Shown one piece after another: positions 1 through 8,759 of a stretch of 64,000 nt of DNA (the first letter of the stretch is position 1; each line of letters opens with the position of its first letter). The notes beneath the pieces were generated by a model. The model searched no databases. It saw only the letters and a list, made by a program, of their open reading frames with translations, and was not told the origin of the DNA. The translations under genes were made by a program, and so were the position numbers. This DNA comes from Porphyromonas sp. oral taxon 278 str. W7784 (GTDB lineage: Bacteria > Bacteroidota > Bacteroidia > Bacteroidales > Porphyromonadaceae). The stretch is from assembly GCF_000467855.2 (NCBI RefSeq), contig NZ_KI259258.1, positions 317,563-381,562 of the forward strand. The letters run 5' to 3'.

Positions 1-413
1 TTCTGCTCTACGGATTCGAAACCAAGGCCTTTGAGCAGGGCAAGTATCTGTCGAGCGGACTGATCTTTATAGTTAGGCACGGTCTGCTTACGCTGATGAT
101 AGCCGTTGATAGCGATGAAGAGGATGCGACCTGCCTTGACTTGGCTCCCTGGCTCAGGGAATACTTCTCGCACAGTACCTGGTATGGCGGTGCGAGAGAA
201 CGTAGAGTCATTGATCTCGTAGTCGAGACCAGCTTCGTCAAGTATACGCTTCATCTCCGCCACTGTCTTACCTCGGAGGTCGGGTACTGTGACCGTCTTG
301 CCGTGACGTGTGTAGAGATCAAGACCGAAGATCAGGATGAAGACCAAGACTACTGAGGCAGCGACCATCAGCAGTATATTAGTCAGGAGCGAATCTTTCT
401 TGAAAAGAGCCAT
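1..413 (-). CDS. PASTA-domain membrane protein (partial, cut by window edge)
   Basis: The first 138 codons read from an ATG at 411-413 down to the left edge; the C-terminus lies outside. A short cytoplasmic head (MALFKKDSLL) is followed by one hydrophobic membrane segment (about residues 11-32, LLMVAASVVLVFILIFG). Next comes a PASTA domain (about 38-105, with TVPDLRGKTVAEMKRIL and a later PEPGSQVKAG) and the start of a second one (TVPNYKDQSARQIL). PASTA domains bind peptidoglycan or muropeptides, so this is a single-pass inner-membrane protein facing the periplasm. No kinase domain is present in the visible part. It lies 31 bp downstream of mlaF on the same strand and may be co-transcribed. 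Family seen clearly; exact role unknown. Confidence 0.85.
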   Translation of the reverse strand, partial: MALFKKDSLLTNILLMVAASVVLVFILIFGLDLYTRHGKTVTVPDLRGKTVAEMKRILDEAGLDYEINDSTFSRTAIPGTVREVFPEPGSQVKAGRILFIAINGYHQRKQTVPNYKDQSARQILALLKGLGFESVEQ

Positions 414-444
414 AGAGGTTGTCGAAGTGAAAGGGCTGACTGCA

Positions 445-1176
445 CTAGAGGCGGCCAGCGTTGATGAAGTGCATGACGCTCTCTGGTGTGTCAGGCGAGT
501 CAAGCGTAGCACTACTTCCCTCCCATTCCTTCAGGCCATGGTGGAGGTAGATGATCTTGTCGCCGATGGAGCGTACGGAGTTCATGTCGTGGGTATTCAC
601 GACAGTCGTGATGTTGTATTCTTTAGTCAGCTCGTAGATTAGCTGATCGATGACCATGGATGTCTTGGGGTCGAGGCCAGAATTTGGCTCATCGCAGAAG
701 AGATACTTGGGATTGAGCGCCAGAGCACGGGCGATGGCGGTGCGCTTCATCATCCCCCCGCTGATCTCTGCTGGGTACTTATTGGCCGCATCGGCCAGTC
801 CCACACGCTCCAGTAGCTCCATAGCTCGGTGGTAAGACTTGTCATAGCTGGCCGAGGAGAACATCTCCATGGGGAAGAGTACATTCTCGATGACCGTCAT
901 GCTATCGAAGAGCGCCGAGCCCTGGAAGAGCATTCCCATCTCACGTCGTAGACGTAGGAGCTCGGGCTTCGACATAGTCAGCAGGTTTCGTCCGTCATAG
1001 AGCACCTGGCCTTCATCTGGCTGGATAAGTCCGATCATGCACTTGACGAAGACAGATTTGCCAGCGCCACTGCGTCCGATGACTAGATTCGTCTTTCCTG
1101 CTTCGAAGGTCGCATCGATTCCTTTGAGGACTTCCTTGTCGGCAAAACGCTTGTAGAGAGATTTGACTTGGATCAC
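445..1176 (-). CDS. mlaF: ABC transporter ATP-binding protein, MlaF family (phospholipid/lipid asymmetry)
   Basis: A 243-residue ATPase of the Mla/Mce lipid-transport type. It would power movement of phospholipid between outer and inner membrane together with the MlaE permease. Visible motifs are Walker A GRSGAGKS (about residues 34-41), the ABC signature ISGGMMKR (about 138-145) and Walker B YLFCDEPNSGLDP. SGGMMKR and DEPNSGLDP are the usual spellings in MlaF rather than in general importers. The gene starts 18 bp after mlaE ends, so the two form one operon. No MCE-domain protein (MlaD) is seen in the window; it may lie beyond the left edge or elsewhere. Confidence 0.92.
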   Translation of the reverse strand: MIQVKSLYKRFADKEVLKGIDATFEAGKTNLVIGRSGAGKSVFVKCMIGLIQPDEGQVLYDGRNLLTMSKPELLRLRREMGMLFQGSALFDSMTVIENVLFPMEMFSSASYDKSYHRAMELLERVGLADAANKYPAEISGGMMKRTAIARALALNPKYLFCDEPNSGLDPKTSMVIDQLIYELTKEYNITTVVNTHDMNSVRSIGDKIIYLHHGLKEWEGSSATLDSPDTPESVMHFINAGRL

Positions 1177-1194
1177 TTGGGGAGAGCGAGCTTA

Positions 1195-1941
1195 TTAGGT
1201 GAGCATGAGATTGGTCAGCAGGAGGTCGAAGAAGAGGATGAGCACGCTGCTATTGACGACAGCACGCGTGCTAGCAGTACCTACCTGCAGGGCTCCCCCC
1301 TTGACACAATAGCCGTAGTAAGAGGCTACCGAAGAGATGATGAAGGCATAGACCACCGACTTGATGATGGAATAGCCGACGTAGATAGGGGTGAAGTAGA
1401 GCTGGAGTCCGTAGATGAAGTCCTCGTGTGTCAGTGAGCTCGCCAGGTCACAGGCCACATAGCCCCCGACGATACCGGTCACCATGGAGAAGACTGACAG
1501 TACAGGGATGAAGGTCATGAAGCCTACGACCTTGGGGAGTATGAGGAAGTTCGCCGAGTTCACACCCATGATCTCCATCGCATCGATTTGCTCGGTGACA
1601 CGCATGGTACCGAGTTCGGAGGCGACACTAGAGCCGACCTTGCCCGAGAGTATGAGACACATCACCGTGGAGGAGAACTCCAGGATCATGATCTCACGGG
1701 TAGAGTAGCCGATGGTGAATCGTGGGATGAGCGGGCTCGTCATATTGATCGAGAGCTGGATGGTGATCACCGCCCCGATGAAGAGCGAGATGATGAAGAC
1801 GATCCATAGTGATCCGACGCCGAGACTATAGATCTCACGGATGACGGAGCGGAAGAACATACGCCAGCGCATAGGGAGCGTGAAGGTACGTCCCATGAGC
1901 TGCGTATACTCGCCTATTTCGACGAGGGTCTTTGATTCCAT
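1195..1941 (-). CDS. mlaE: MlaE-family ABC permease
   Basis: A 248-residue polytopic inner-membrane protein with about five hydrophobic segments. It carries the family-typical stretches GAVITIQLS, SSTVMCLILSGKVGSSVASELGTMRVTEQIDAME and a long hydrophobic tail. The SELGTMRVTEQIDA region is the conserved MlaE coupling motif. It forms the membrane half of the MlaF ATPase complex and would act in retrograde or anterograde lipid transfer across the envelope. It sits between lolA (36 bp upstream) and mlaF (18 bp downstream), which fits an envelope-biogenesis operon led by ftsK. Confidence 0.92.
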   Translation of the reverse strand: MESKTLVEIGEYTQLMGRTFTLPMRWRMFFRSVIREIYSLGVGSLWIVFIISLFIGAVITIQLSINMTSPLIPRFTIGYSTREIMILEFSSTVMCLILSGKVGSSVASELGTMRVTEQIDAMEIMGVNSANFLILPKVVGFMTFIPVLSVFSMVTGIVGGYVACDLASSLTHEDFIYGLQLYFTPIYVGYSIIKSVVYAFIISSVASYYGYCVKGGALQVGTASTRAVVNSSVLILFFDLLLTNLMLT

Positions 1942-1977
1942 GTAGAGTGGATTGGGTAGCGGGCTGTGGAAGGGGAA

Positions 1978-2631
1978 TTAGCGTAGATCGACGACCTCAC
2001 AGCCAGGATAGCTCTTGGCACTCAGCGTGAAGAAGCTCTGAGGATAGGCCGTACGACGGGTGACACGGGCGACCTTCGCCGTCAGGAGACTCTTGTCCTT
2101 GGCGGAGAAAAGTAATTGGGAGGGAAGTCCATTACTTATCTGGAAGGTAGCCACTACGCTGGTGATATTGCTCTTGTGCTGGGGAGTGAAGGCGACTGTA
2201 GCCTGTGAGCCCGTCTGTCCCTGCAGTTGACTCGAGAAGCCCTTAGCACGTGAGCGAAGGAAGTAGAGCGGATTGATCTGCAGAAGTTCGTCAGACGAAG
2301 GCTTGGAGATGGTCAGTGCATGCTCGGCGCTATCATAGTAGGTCAGCGTCCCTGAGGCGTAGACAGCGGTGATCGTACCATATTCGAGGCGGAAGGCATC
2401 ACCCTGTAGGTGCATCTTCCCCGTCGTAGCTCCGGCTCTGCGACCGGCCTTGTCCCGGAGCTCTGTCGAGAAGTCTACGAGGGTAGCTCCTGCACTGTAG
2501 AGGCTGGATTCAGCTCGCTCGAGGAGCGTCTGTGGGGTGACGGCAGGGGTATTATTGGCACGCTGGGCATAGACTCCCGTCAGTAGCGAGAGCGATAGCC
2601 CTAAAGTCATGAGGATATATCGGATATTCAT
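1978..2631 (-). CDS. lolA: LolA-like outer-membrane lipoprotein carrier
   Basis: A 217-residue exported protein with a cleavable signal peptide (MNIRYILMTLGLSLSLLTGVYAQ). The rest has a LolA-like pattern: an early region with VDFSTELRDKAG, a GKMHLQGDAFRLEYG strand pair, YYDSAEHALTISKPS, and alternating beta strands to the C-terminus. LolA shuttles lipoproteins from the inner to the outer membrane, which matters for a genome segment so rich in lipoproteins. Its position directly after ftsK (42 bp) repeats the ftsK-lolA order known from many Gram-negatives and strengthens the call. Sequence similarity to enterobacterial LolA is low, as usual in Bacteroidota. Confidence 0.82.
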   Translation of the reverse strand: MNIRYILMTLGLSLSLLTGVYAQRANNTPAVTPQTLLERAESSLYSAGATLVDFSTELRDKAGRRAGATTGKMHLQGDAFRLEYGTITAVYASGTLTYYDSAEHALTISKPSSDELLQINPLYFLRSRAKGFSSQLQGQTGSQATVAFTPQHKSNITSVVATFQISNGLPSQLLFSAKDKSLLTAKVARVTRRTAYPQSFFTLSAKSYPGCEVVDLR

Positions 2632-2673
2632 AGCTCAATTGATATGTACTAATAGAACGGCTAATAGGAGAAG

Positions 2674-5202
2674 TTAGCTTAGCTTCTGTAGGAGCTGCTC
2701 CAGACTTGCCTGATCCTTGATGAAGACTTCACGGGGCTTACTGCCCTCCTGAGCGCCTACGATGCCAGCTCCCTCCAGCTGATCCATCAGGCGACCAGCA
2801 CGATTGTAGCCGATGTTGAACTTACGCTGGATGTTCGATGTCGATCCCACCTGCGTCTGCACGACCATACGGGCGACTTCGTCAAAGAGACTATCCTTCT
2901 CGTTTGGATTGAAGCCCTTGGCGCCAGAGTCTTCTCCTTCGGGGATGTATTCTGGTAGTTCGTAGGCCGATCCCGTGCTCTCCTGACGGGCGATGTGCTC
3001 GACGATGGCCTCCGTCTCAGGTGTATCCATGAAGGCACACTGCACACGTACCATCTCCTTACCTTGGTAGAAGAGCATGTCTCCTCGTCCGATGAGCTGA
3101 TTGGCACCAGGAGAGTCAAGCACGGTACGAGAGTCTACCATGGAGAATACCTTGAAAGCAATACGAGCTGGGAAGTTAGCCTTGATGAGACCAGTGATGA
3201 CGTCGGTCGAAGGTCGCTGTGTGGCGATGACCATGTGGATACCAGCGGCACGTGCCTTCTGTGCTAGGCGGGCGATGGGTTGCTCTACTTCCTTGCCCAC
3301 AGTCATCATCAGGTCGGCGAATTCATCGACGATCAGGACGATGTAGGGCAGGATCTCGTGCCCGTGGAGACGACTCAGTTCGCCCGAGCGTACCTGTTCG
3401 TTGTACTCACGTATATTGCGGACAGCTCGCCCAGCGGTCTGTAGCAGACGGTAGCGATTATCCATCTCGATGCAGAGTGAATTGAGGGTCGCTACCACCT
3501 TCGTCATGTCGGTGATGATCGCACGGTCGGCGTCGGGGAGCTTAGCGAGGAAGTGGCGCTCGATCTCTTCGTAGATGGAGAACTCAAGCATCTTGGGGTC
3601 GACCATGACGAACTTCAGTTCCTCGGGTCGCTTGCTGTAGAGCAGGGAGGTGATCAGTGCATTGAGCCCGACGCTCTTCCCTTGACCTGTAGCCCCAGCG
3701 ATCAGTAGGTGAGGCATCTTCGTCAGATCAAAGATGAAGGGCTCATTGGTGATGGTCTTCCCGATCCCTACGGGGAGCTCCATCTTCTCCTGCTGCTCTC
3801 TGAATTTCCTCGAGGCAAGGATACTGCGCATCGACACGGTCTGGGGTACGGAGTTCGGTACTTCGATACCGATGGTACCTAGCCCGGGCATGGGTGCAAT
3901 GATACGTACACCCTCGCTCTTCAGGCTCATGGCTATATCATCCTCCATCGTCTTGATGCGGGATACCTTGATCCCGGAGTCAGGTATGACTTCGTAGAGC
4001 GTGACTGTCGGGCCAACGGTGGCTTTGCTAGGGGTGACGTGCATCTTGAAGCTAGCCAGCGTGTCGATGATCTTCTGTTTGTTGTAGTCGATCTCCTCCA
4101 TATCGATGGGGCTCGAAGACTGCTCGTAGTCCCGAAGGAGGTCGGTCTGAGGCTTCTGATAGAGGGGAAGCTGTACGCCGTGGGCAGGTGGGGTAGCTTC
4201 GTGTGCTTCGTGATCTTCGACGAGGTCGTCCTTAGGAGCTTCTTCGACGATCATTTCTTGGGTAGAAGGGGAAGCACCAGCGGGACGGGGATAACCCGTC
4301 GTGCTTGCCGTAGTGTAGGGCTGGGGTGCTACCTCTTCGTCGAGGTATTCTTCGTCTTCGTCAGTGGGGAGGGGAGGCTCATCACGCCACGCATCTTCGT
4401 CCTGCTGGGCACGGTCGGTCTCGACTTCGGTGAGCTCTGCCCCCTTGCGACGGAGCAGGCGGGAGAGAAGTGAAGCTGCGGGGAAGGAAGGTCGTGGGAT
4501 GTTGGGTCGTGTGATCTTTGGGCTCTGTACGGCGCCAAGCACACGTCCGCTGCAGAGGACTAAGAAGATCAGTAGGCTGAAGCCTAGAGCTACGAAGACG
4601 CCAGCGACTCCGATGCTACTATATATATAGGTGAAGAGCTCTTCACCTCGGAGACCACCCCAGCGAAGGAAGCTGTCCGAGGGGAAGACGGTCTGCAAGC
4701 CCGCTGCAGCGATAGCCGTCCAGATCGTGAGGAAGCTATCGATGAGGAAGTGCACTACATAGCGGATGAAGGCTATGCGTGGTCGCCAGATCAGATGGGC
4801 GAAGACGAAGACGACGAAGGTAAGGATGAAGACGATCCCCCAGCCAAAGAGTTGGTTGAAGAGGTAGTCGGCTAGTCGAGCTCCAGGTAGGCCGAAGATG
4901 TTGGTGACCTGCCGTGAGAGCTCTTCGCTCGTCAGGGTCTCTTGGCTGGCAGAGATCAGGCTTTGATCGCTCCCATGAGAGAAGAGGAAGGTGATGAGCG
5001 ACAGCAGGGCGACGATGAAGAAGGCAAGCAGGACGAGCCCGAAGATCGTAGGGATACGGCGATTGTCGAAGTTGGATACTACCAGCTCCCGTACGCCCTT
5101 CATCCCTCCGAAGAAGGATGTAGTGCTCCCTGCAGCCTGCCGGGAGGAGGCTGATCTCTTAGCACGTTGGTTACCTTTTGTCTTGCCTGAAGTCTTACCC
5201 AT
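2674..5202 (-). CDS. ftsK: DNA translocase FtsK/SpoIIIE
   Basis: An 842-residue septal DNA translocase that moves chromosome termini and activates XerCD dimer resolution. The N-terminus has four membrane segments (for example IFGLVLLAFFIVALLSL and WGIVFILTFVVFVFAHLIW). A Pro/Glu/Asp-rich linker of about 170 residues follows. The motor then shows Walker A IAGATGQGKSVG and Walker B YIVLIVDEFADLMM, with the ATQRPSTDVITGLIKANFP strand typical of FtsK. The C-terminal gamma winged-helix domain (NIQRKFNIGYNRAGRLMDQLE) would read the orienting DNA sequence. First gene of the ftsK-lolA-mlaE-mlaF run; a -7 box lies about 35 bp upstream of its ATG. Confidence 0.97.
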   Translation of the reverse strand: MGKTSGKTKGNQRAKRSASSRQAAGSTTSFFGGMKGVRELVVSNFDNRRIPTIFGLVLLAFFIVALLSLITFLFSHGSDQSLISASQETLTSEELSRQVTNIFGLPGARLADYLFNQLFGWGIVFILTFVVFVFAHLIWRPRIAFIRYVVHFLIDSFLTIWTAIAAAGLQTVFPSDSFLRWGGLRGEELFTYIYSSIGVAGVFVALGFSLLIFLVLCSGRVLGAVQSPKITRPNIPRPSFPAASLLSRLLRRKGAELTEVETDRAQQDEDAWRDEPPLPTDEDEEYLDEEVAPQPYTTASTTGYPRPAGASPSTQEMIVEEAPKDDLVEDHEAHEATPPAHGVQLPLYQKPQTDLLRDYEQSSSPIDMEEIDYNKQKIIDTLASFKMHVTPSKATVGPTVTLYEVIPDSGIKVSRIKTMEDDIAMSLKSEGVRIIAPMPGLGTIGIEVPNSVPQTVSMRSILASRKFREQQEKMELPVGIGKTITNEPFIFDLTKMPHLLIAGATGQGKSVGLNALITSLLYSKRPEELKFVMVDPKMLEFSIYEEIERHFLAKLPDADRAIITDMTKVVATLNSLCIEMDNRYRLLQTAGRAVRNIREYNEQVRSGELSRLHGHEILPYIVLIVDEFADLMMTVGKEVEQPIARLAQKARAAGIHMVIATQRPSTDVITGLIKANFPARIAFKVFSMVDSRTVLDSPGANQLIGRGDMLFYQGKEMVRVQCAFMDTPETEAIVEHIARQESTGSAYELPEYIPEGEDSGAKGFNPNEKDSLFDEVARMVVQTQVGSTSNIQRKFNIGYNRAGRLMDQLEGAGIVGAQEGSKPREVFIKDQASLEQLLQKLS

Positions 5203-5237
5203 GATTGATCGTCGGCTTCGTAGCCTCTTTTAGCCTA

Positions 5238-5245
5238 CAAAGTTA
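5238..5245 (-). promoter_or_regulatory. -7 promoter box for ftsK
   Basis: The minus strand reads TAACTTTG, matching the Bacteroidota sigma-ABfr consensus TAnnTTTG. It lies 36-43 bp before the ftsK start, giving a leader of roughly 30 nt. Confidence 0.6.
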
Positions 5246-5392
5246 GCGAAAGAAGCCCATTTGCCTGCAATCCACTCGTGCTCTGGGCTTCGGGCTTCGG
5301 GAGGAAGGATCGAAGCTCGAGGGAGGAGTCGGCTACCTTCCCCTAGCTGGCTGGATACAAATGGCTGGGGAGTGACGATCCGTGTGCTGGGG

Positions 5393-7342
5393 CTAGAGGC
5401 TAAGGGAGAGCGAGGAGAAGAAGGTTCGTCCTGGTGAGAGTGTCCCGGTGATACTCACGCTCTCGGGGACGAAGTCGAAGAGGTTGTCCACCCCGAGCGA
5501 GATACGTACTCGACCACGCCATCCGCCCCCGAGTGCTAGGCGGGAGACACTGAAGCCAGGGAAGCGTACCCGCTCGTAGTCGCTGGTCGTGCTATTGAGC
5601 TGGAGGGTGGAGAGGGCACTGCTAGCTCGTAGGCTGTAGTTCGCAGAGAGCACGGCGTCGCCCTTGCGGTATTCGTAGGTGAGACCTAGTGTGAGGTTGT
5701 GCGGACGGAGGTTGGAGTAGGAGAGCGTCCTACCGGCTTTGTCCCTAACCTCTCCGAAGCTCTTGAGGTAGGCATAGTCGAGGGTAGCGCTGAAGCCGGA
5801 GGGGAGGAGGTAGCGGAGACTCGTCTGGAGGTTGAGTACCTTCGTCTCACTGGAAGTATTTCGGTAGCGCATGACTTTGCCCCCATCCTCTGGGACGAGT
5901 TCGATGCTGTTGGTGATGAGGTTGTAGGAGGCGATCACTGTAGCGTTGAGTCGCTTGGTCTGGTACTCGGGGGAGAGACTGATCAGGTGGCTGACCTCGG
6001 GACGAAGGTCCTCCGAGCCTCGGATGAAGAACATGTTCTGATGATCCCAGTCCATATACAGCTCCTTGATCGAAGGCGAGCGGAAGCCCTCAGCATAGGA
6101 GGCTCTCAGGCGAAGATCCCCGAGTGTGTAGAGGGCGGATAGCCGTGGTGAGAGGTGAAGGCCGAAGCGGGAATGGCGGTCGTAGCGCAGTCCTCCGACC
6201 AGAGAGAGCTTCGTCCATGGATGCCATTCGGCTTGCCCGTAGAGGGAATAGAGTTCGGCACGGCGGATGTCCTTGGTGCTGGGGAAGCGGTCGCCCTGGA
6301 GGCGCTCGGCGTAGACCTCCAGACCTATGTTCGCTAGGATCGGTGTCTCGCCCTCCGCTCCATAATTATACTGTAGTCGCCCCGTATGCGAGCGGAAGAG
6401 GAAGATGGGAGTAGCCTCATGGACGGCAGGGTACCATGAGGAGCGGTCGTAGAGCTCGTTGTTGTAGTCGAGGCGTAGATTGTGCCGTGGGTTGAAGGCG
6501 TAGTAGGCACGACCTCCGATGCTATGGGTCGTGTAGTGATGCTGGGTGATCGGGTCGAAGTCCTGATCTCTGAAGCTATAGCGCAGGTAGCCCGCCAGCT
6601 CTAGTCGGTCGTCCTCGGTGCGGAAGCGGAGCTTCTCGCTGAGGTACTTTGTCTGGCTCCGAGAGAAGAGGCTGGGGGTGAGGACGCCACCGCTACGAGT
6701 GGCGATCGAGTAGGGTGCCTGCTGGGTGTAGCCCGCCGAAGTGGTGCTCGAGAGACGACGGTAGCGGATGCCCAGCGAAGTGGCGTAGCGTGTGAGCCCT
6801 TCGCTCGAGATGTCTGCCGAGGCAGAGGCCTCTAGTGGGCGGGCGCCCTGCTTGGTGATGAAGTTGATCACCCCGCCGATGGCGCTGGAGCCGTAGAGCG
6901 CAGAGGCGGCTCCACGAATGATCTCTATTCGCTCGATGGTCGAGACGTCGATGCGGTTGAGGTCCACCGAACCATTGCCCTCGGAGGTGATCTTCTCCCC
7001 GTCGACGAGGAAGAGGATGTAGTCCCCGGTCATCCCCTGGATGACGACCTGTTGCTGACCGCCGTGCATGGAGATCTGCACCCCTGGGAGGGTCATCTGC
7101 AGAGCGTCGGCTGCCGAGCGGGGCTGTACTCTCTCCAGATCCTTTCGGCTGATGACCTGCGTCGGGATGGGGAGCTTCTTCAGGAGACGAGGGGTCTGTG
7201 TCCCCGTCACGACGACCTCGTGGATGGCGAAGCCACTAGTCACGCTGTCCGTAGGGCTCGGGGTGGGGGAGGAAGTCTCCTGAGCCACGGCACTGAAGGG
7301 GAGGAGCGTGAGGGCAAGCGAAAGGGGTAGGGTACGAAGCAT
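5393..7342 (-). CDS. hmuR: TonB-dependent haem receptor, HmuR-like
   Basis: A 649-residue outer-membrane receptor, close to the roughly 650 residues I recall for P. gingivalis HmuR. It has a signal peptide (MLRTLPLSLALTLLPFSAVAQ) and a plug domain with VVVTGTQTPRLLKKLPIPTQ and LVDGEKITSEGNGSVDLNRI. The plug ends in IEIIRGAASALYGSSAIGGVIN, and a 22-strand type barrel ends in an aromatic residue pattern (FFSSLSLSL). The FRSPSIKELYM box followed by SEDLRPE corresponds to the FRAP/NPNL haem-receptor motif, with altered residues. It lies directly downstream of hmuY, separated by a hairpin. In P. gingivalis hmuR is followed by hmuSTUV; here the next gene is ftsK, so those partners are missing locally. 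Confidence 0.88.
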   Translation of the reverse strand: MLRTLPLSLALTLLPFSAVAQETSSPTPSPTDSVTSGFAIHEVVVTGTQTPRLLKKLPIPTQVISRKDLERVQPRSAADALQMTLPGVQISMHGGQQQVVIQGMTGDYILFLVDGEKITSEGNGSVDLNRIDVSTIERIEIIRGAASALYGSSAIGGVINFITKQGARPLEASASADISSEGLTRYATSLGIRYRRLSSTTSAGYTQQAPYSIATRSGGVLTPSLFSRSQTKYLSEKLRFRTEDDRLELAGYLRYSFRDQDFDPITQHHYTTHSIGGRAYYAFNPRHNLRLDYNNELYDRSSWYPAVHEATPIFLFRSHTGRLQYNYGAEGETPILANIGLEVYAERLQGDRFPSTKDIRRAELYSLYGQAEWHPWTKLSLVGGLRYDRHSRFGLHLSPRLSALYTLGDLRLRASYAEGFRSPSIKELYMDWDHQNMFFIRGSEDLRPEVSHLISLSPEYQTKRLNATVIASYNLITNSIELVPEDGGKVMRYRNTSSETKVLNLQTSLRYLLPSGFSATLDYAYLKSFGEVRDKAGRTLSYSNLRPHNLTLGLTYEYRKGDAVLSANYSLRASSALSTLQLNSTTSDYERVRFPGFSVSRLALGGGWRGRVRISLGVDNLFDFVPESVSITGTLSPGRTFFSSLSLSL

Positions 7343-7385
7343 GGGCTGGAGTGGATGGGTGAAGAGAGCGGATAGGGGATGAAGT

Positions 7386-7428
7386 AAGAGGCTCGATCGA
7401 CATAGCCGGTATGTAGATCGAGCCTCTT
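7386..7428 (-). terminator. Hairpin between hmuY and hmuR
   Basis: Arms AAGAGGCTCGATC and GATCGAGCCTCTT (13 bp perfect) enclose an inner TACAT/ATGTA pairing. It sits 23 bp after the hmuY stop and 43 bp before the hmuR start. There is no strong U run on the minus strand, so partial termination or an mRNA-stabilising role is more likely than full termination. It could let hmuY be expressed well above hmuR. Confidence 0.6.
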
Positions 7429-7450
7429 GGTGTGTCTACTGACTCAGACC

Positions 7451-8167
7451 TTACTGGACGGGGTAGACGTACTGGAGAGTGATGTGACCCGAGACGGGCT
7501 TGACGCTACCGTCCTTCCCCTTGACTGGGGTGCTGTAGCCCGTGACCTTGACCTTGGCGAACTTGCCCGAAGCCGTACGTACGAGATATACCTTGTTGCT
7601 CAGCGTCGTGGAGGGACCACCGCCACTACCATGACCGCCCATGTCGAGGGTGATCGCACCCTTCTTGATGATCTTGTACACGGGGCGACCGTCCTGCATC
7701 GTGATCTGCTGGGTCGTCGTCAGTACTAGGTTCGTAGAGATATCTTCGTAGCGGGTCTTAGCACCGTCAGCGCCGTGGGAGAATTCGACCAGCTGTCTCT
7801 GGCTCTTGTCCACTTCGAACTGGTCCGCAGCGGGGATCGTGATCTTGTCGTTGATGTTCTCCGACGAAGTCTCTACGGCACCGCCCTGACCCTTGCCCGA
7901 GAGTCCGCTATTGGTGCGGAAGTCGTAGCGGTGTAGGCCTAGGTCCCAGTTAGTCTGGCTCTTGTGTGCTTCGTCGTCCCAAGCTGTGGTGGAGACGACC
8001 TTCCCTTCTTCGAAGGAGAAGTAGACATACTTCGTGTAGTCAGAGGCGTCGATGACGACGGTCTTGACCTGTCCCTGCTGGGGATTCTTAGGCTCGTCCT
8101 TCTTGTCGCAGGAGGCGAGGCCGAGGCTGAGAGCAGCGACTGCTAGCCCGAGGAAGTACTTCTTCAT
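7451..8167 (-). CDS. hmuY: HmuY-like haem-binding lipoprotein (haemophore)
   Basis: A 238-residue lipoprotein with a lipobox ending at Cys20 (LGLASC). The body matches HmuY in order: TVVIDASDYTKYVYFSFEEG, NWDLGLHRYDFRTN, a glycine-rich GLSGKGQGGAVE stretch and a C-terminal ITLQYVYPV. HmuY captures haem outside the cell and hands it to HmuR. Recalling the P. gingivalis protein, its haem histidines lie in MGPDGHQ and FSHGPAG segments. Here the matching segments read FSHGADGAK (His131) and GGHGSGG (His179), so the ligands look shifted. The ATG at 8167 is preferred over an upstream in-frame ATG because it starts the signal peptide directly. A promoter box lies about 100 bp upstream. Confidence 0.92.
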   Translation of the reverse strand: MKKYFLGLAVAALSLGLASCDKKDEPKNPQQGQVKTVVIDASDYTKYVYFSFEEGKVVSTTAWDDEAHKSQTNWDLGLHRYDFRTNSGLSGKGQGGAVETSSENINDKITIPAADQFEVDKSQRQLVEFSHGADGAKTRYEDISTNLVLTTTQQITMQDGRPVYKIIKKGAITLDMGGHGSGGGPSTTLSNKVYLVRTASGKFAKVKVTGYSTPVKGKDGSVKPVSGHITLQYVYPVQ

Positions 8168-8262
8168 ATGGATCTGTTGTGACTTGAGTGAATGAGTGAT
8201 TTGCTTCTTTCCCTGCGGGAGCACTGCACGACTAGCGGGAGGTGCTTCTCACAGATCAGATG

Positions 8263-8270
8263 CAAAGGTA
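8263..8270 (-). promoter_or_regulatory. -7 promoter box for hmuY
   Basis: The minus strand reads TACCTTTG (consensus TAnnTTTG), predicting a start near 8258 and a leader of about 90 nt before hmuY. The region just upstream (8281-8350) is AT-rich. No confident Fur box was recognised. Confidence 0.65.
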
Positions 8271-8520
8271 GGGGGATTAGAGAAGGATTTAAATACTCGT
8301 AAATGGTCATTTTTTGCCACCCAAGCTACCTATAAGTGACTAGCAAAAAGAGGAGGAAAGAAGGCCCTGGAGCTCGACCTCATTTCTCTGGCAAATCGAC
8401 CTTCATCTAGCGGGTGAGGAAACGGGGGATTTAGCCGTGGATCGGGTGATGGCTAAGCGCTTGATCCTGAGGGGGTAATTCGCAGTGAAGAAGCTCTGCC
8501 TCCAGTGGCTTCGAATAGGT

Positions 8521-8673
8521 CTACTTGGAGGGGGTAAAAAACGACCTACGGTAGGTCGTCGATGCGACCTACTGTTCATCAAAACCTACTGTAGGTTTTT
8601 TCGGCGACCTACGGTAGGTCGTTTTTTGACCCCTTCGAGAGGGGCTCTTTCTCCCCATCAGAAGGGCAGGGGG
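8521..8673. repeat. Phased palindrome array, GACCTAC family (copy 1)
   Basis: Palindrome units start (at their ACCTAC or equivalent) at 8544, 8567, 8584, 8607 and 8629, spacings 23, 17, 23 and 22 bp. The best units are ACGACCTAC-G-GTAGGTCGT (8541-8559) and CGACCTACGGTAGGTCG (8605-8621). The last unit has switched to ACCCCT-TCGAG-AGGGGC. Weaker traces extend on both sides. The outer flanks (GGGGTAAAAAACGACC and the reverse of GGTCGTTTTTTGACCCC) make the whole block a larger inverted repeat. It lies between the hmuY promoter and the terminator of the next gene. Same family, orientation and inter-unit spacer (GTCGATG) as the arrays near 33.9 kb and 40.0 kb. Confidence 0.85.
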
Positions 8674-8695
8674 AAGAGCCCTAGAGAAAACGAAA

Positions 8696-8727
8696 AAGCC
8701 CCGAAGCTCATGAGAGCTGCGGGGCTT
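8696..8727 (-). terminator. Rho-independent terminator of the 8760-9359 lipoprotein gene
   Basis: Stem AAGCCCCGAAGCTC with GAGCTGCGGGGCTT (one G/A mismatch), loop of 4. On the minus strand it is followed by TTTTTC. Confidence 0.8.
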
Positions 8728-8759
8728 CGCTTGAGAGGGGGAAAACTCTGGGGGAAGGT

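Noticed and set aside
5246..5392. Possible decayed repeat array between ftsK and hmuR
   Set aside because: Some GGGCTTCGGG-type repetition is seen but without a stable pitch or symmetry.
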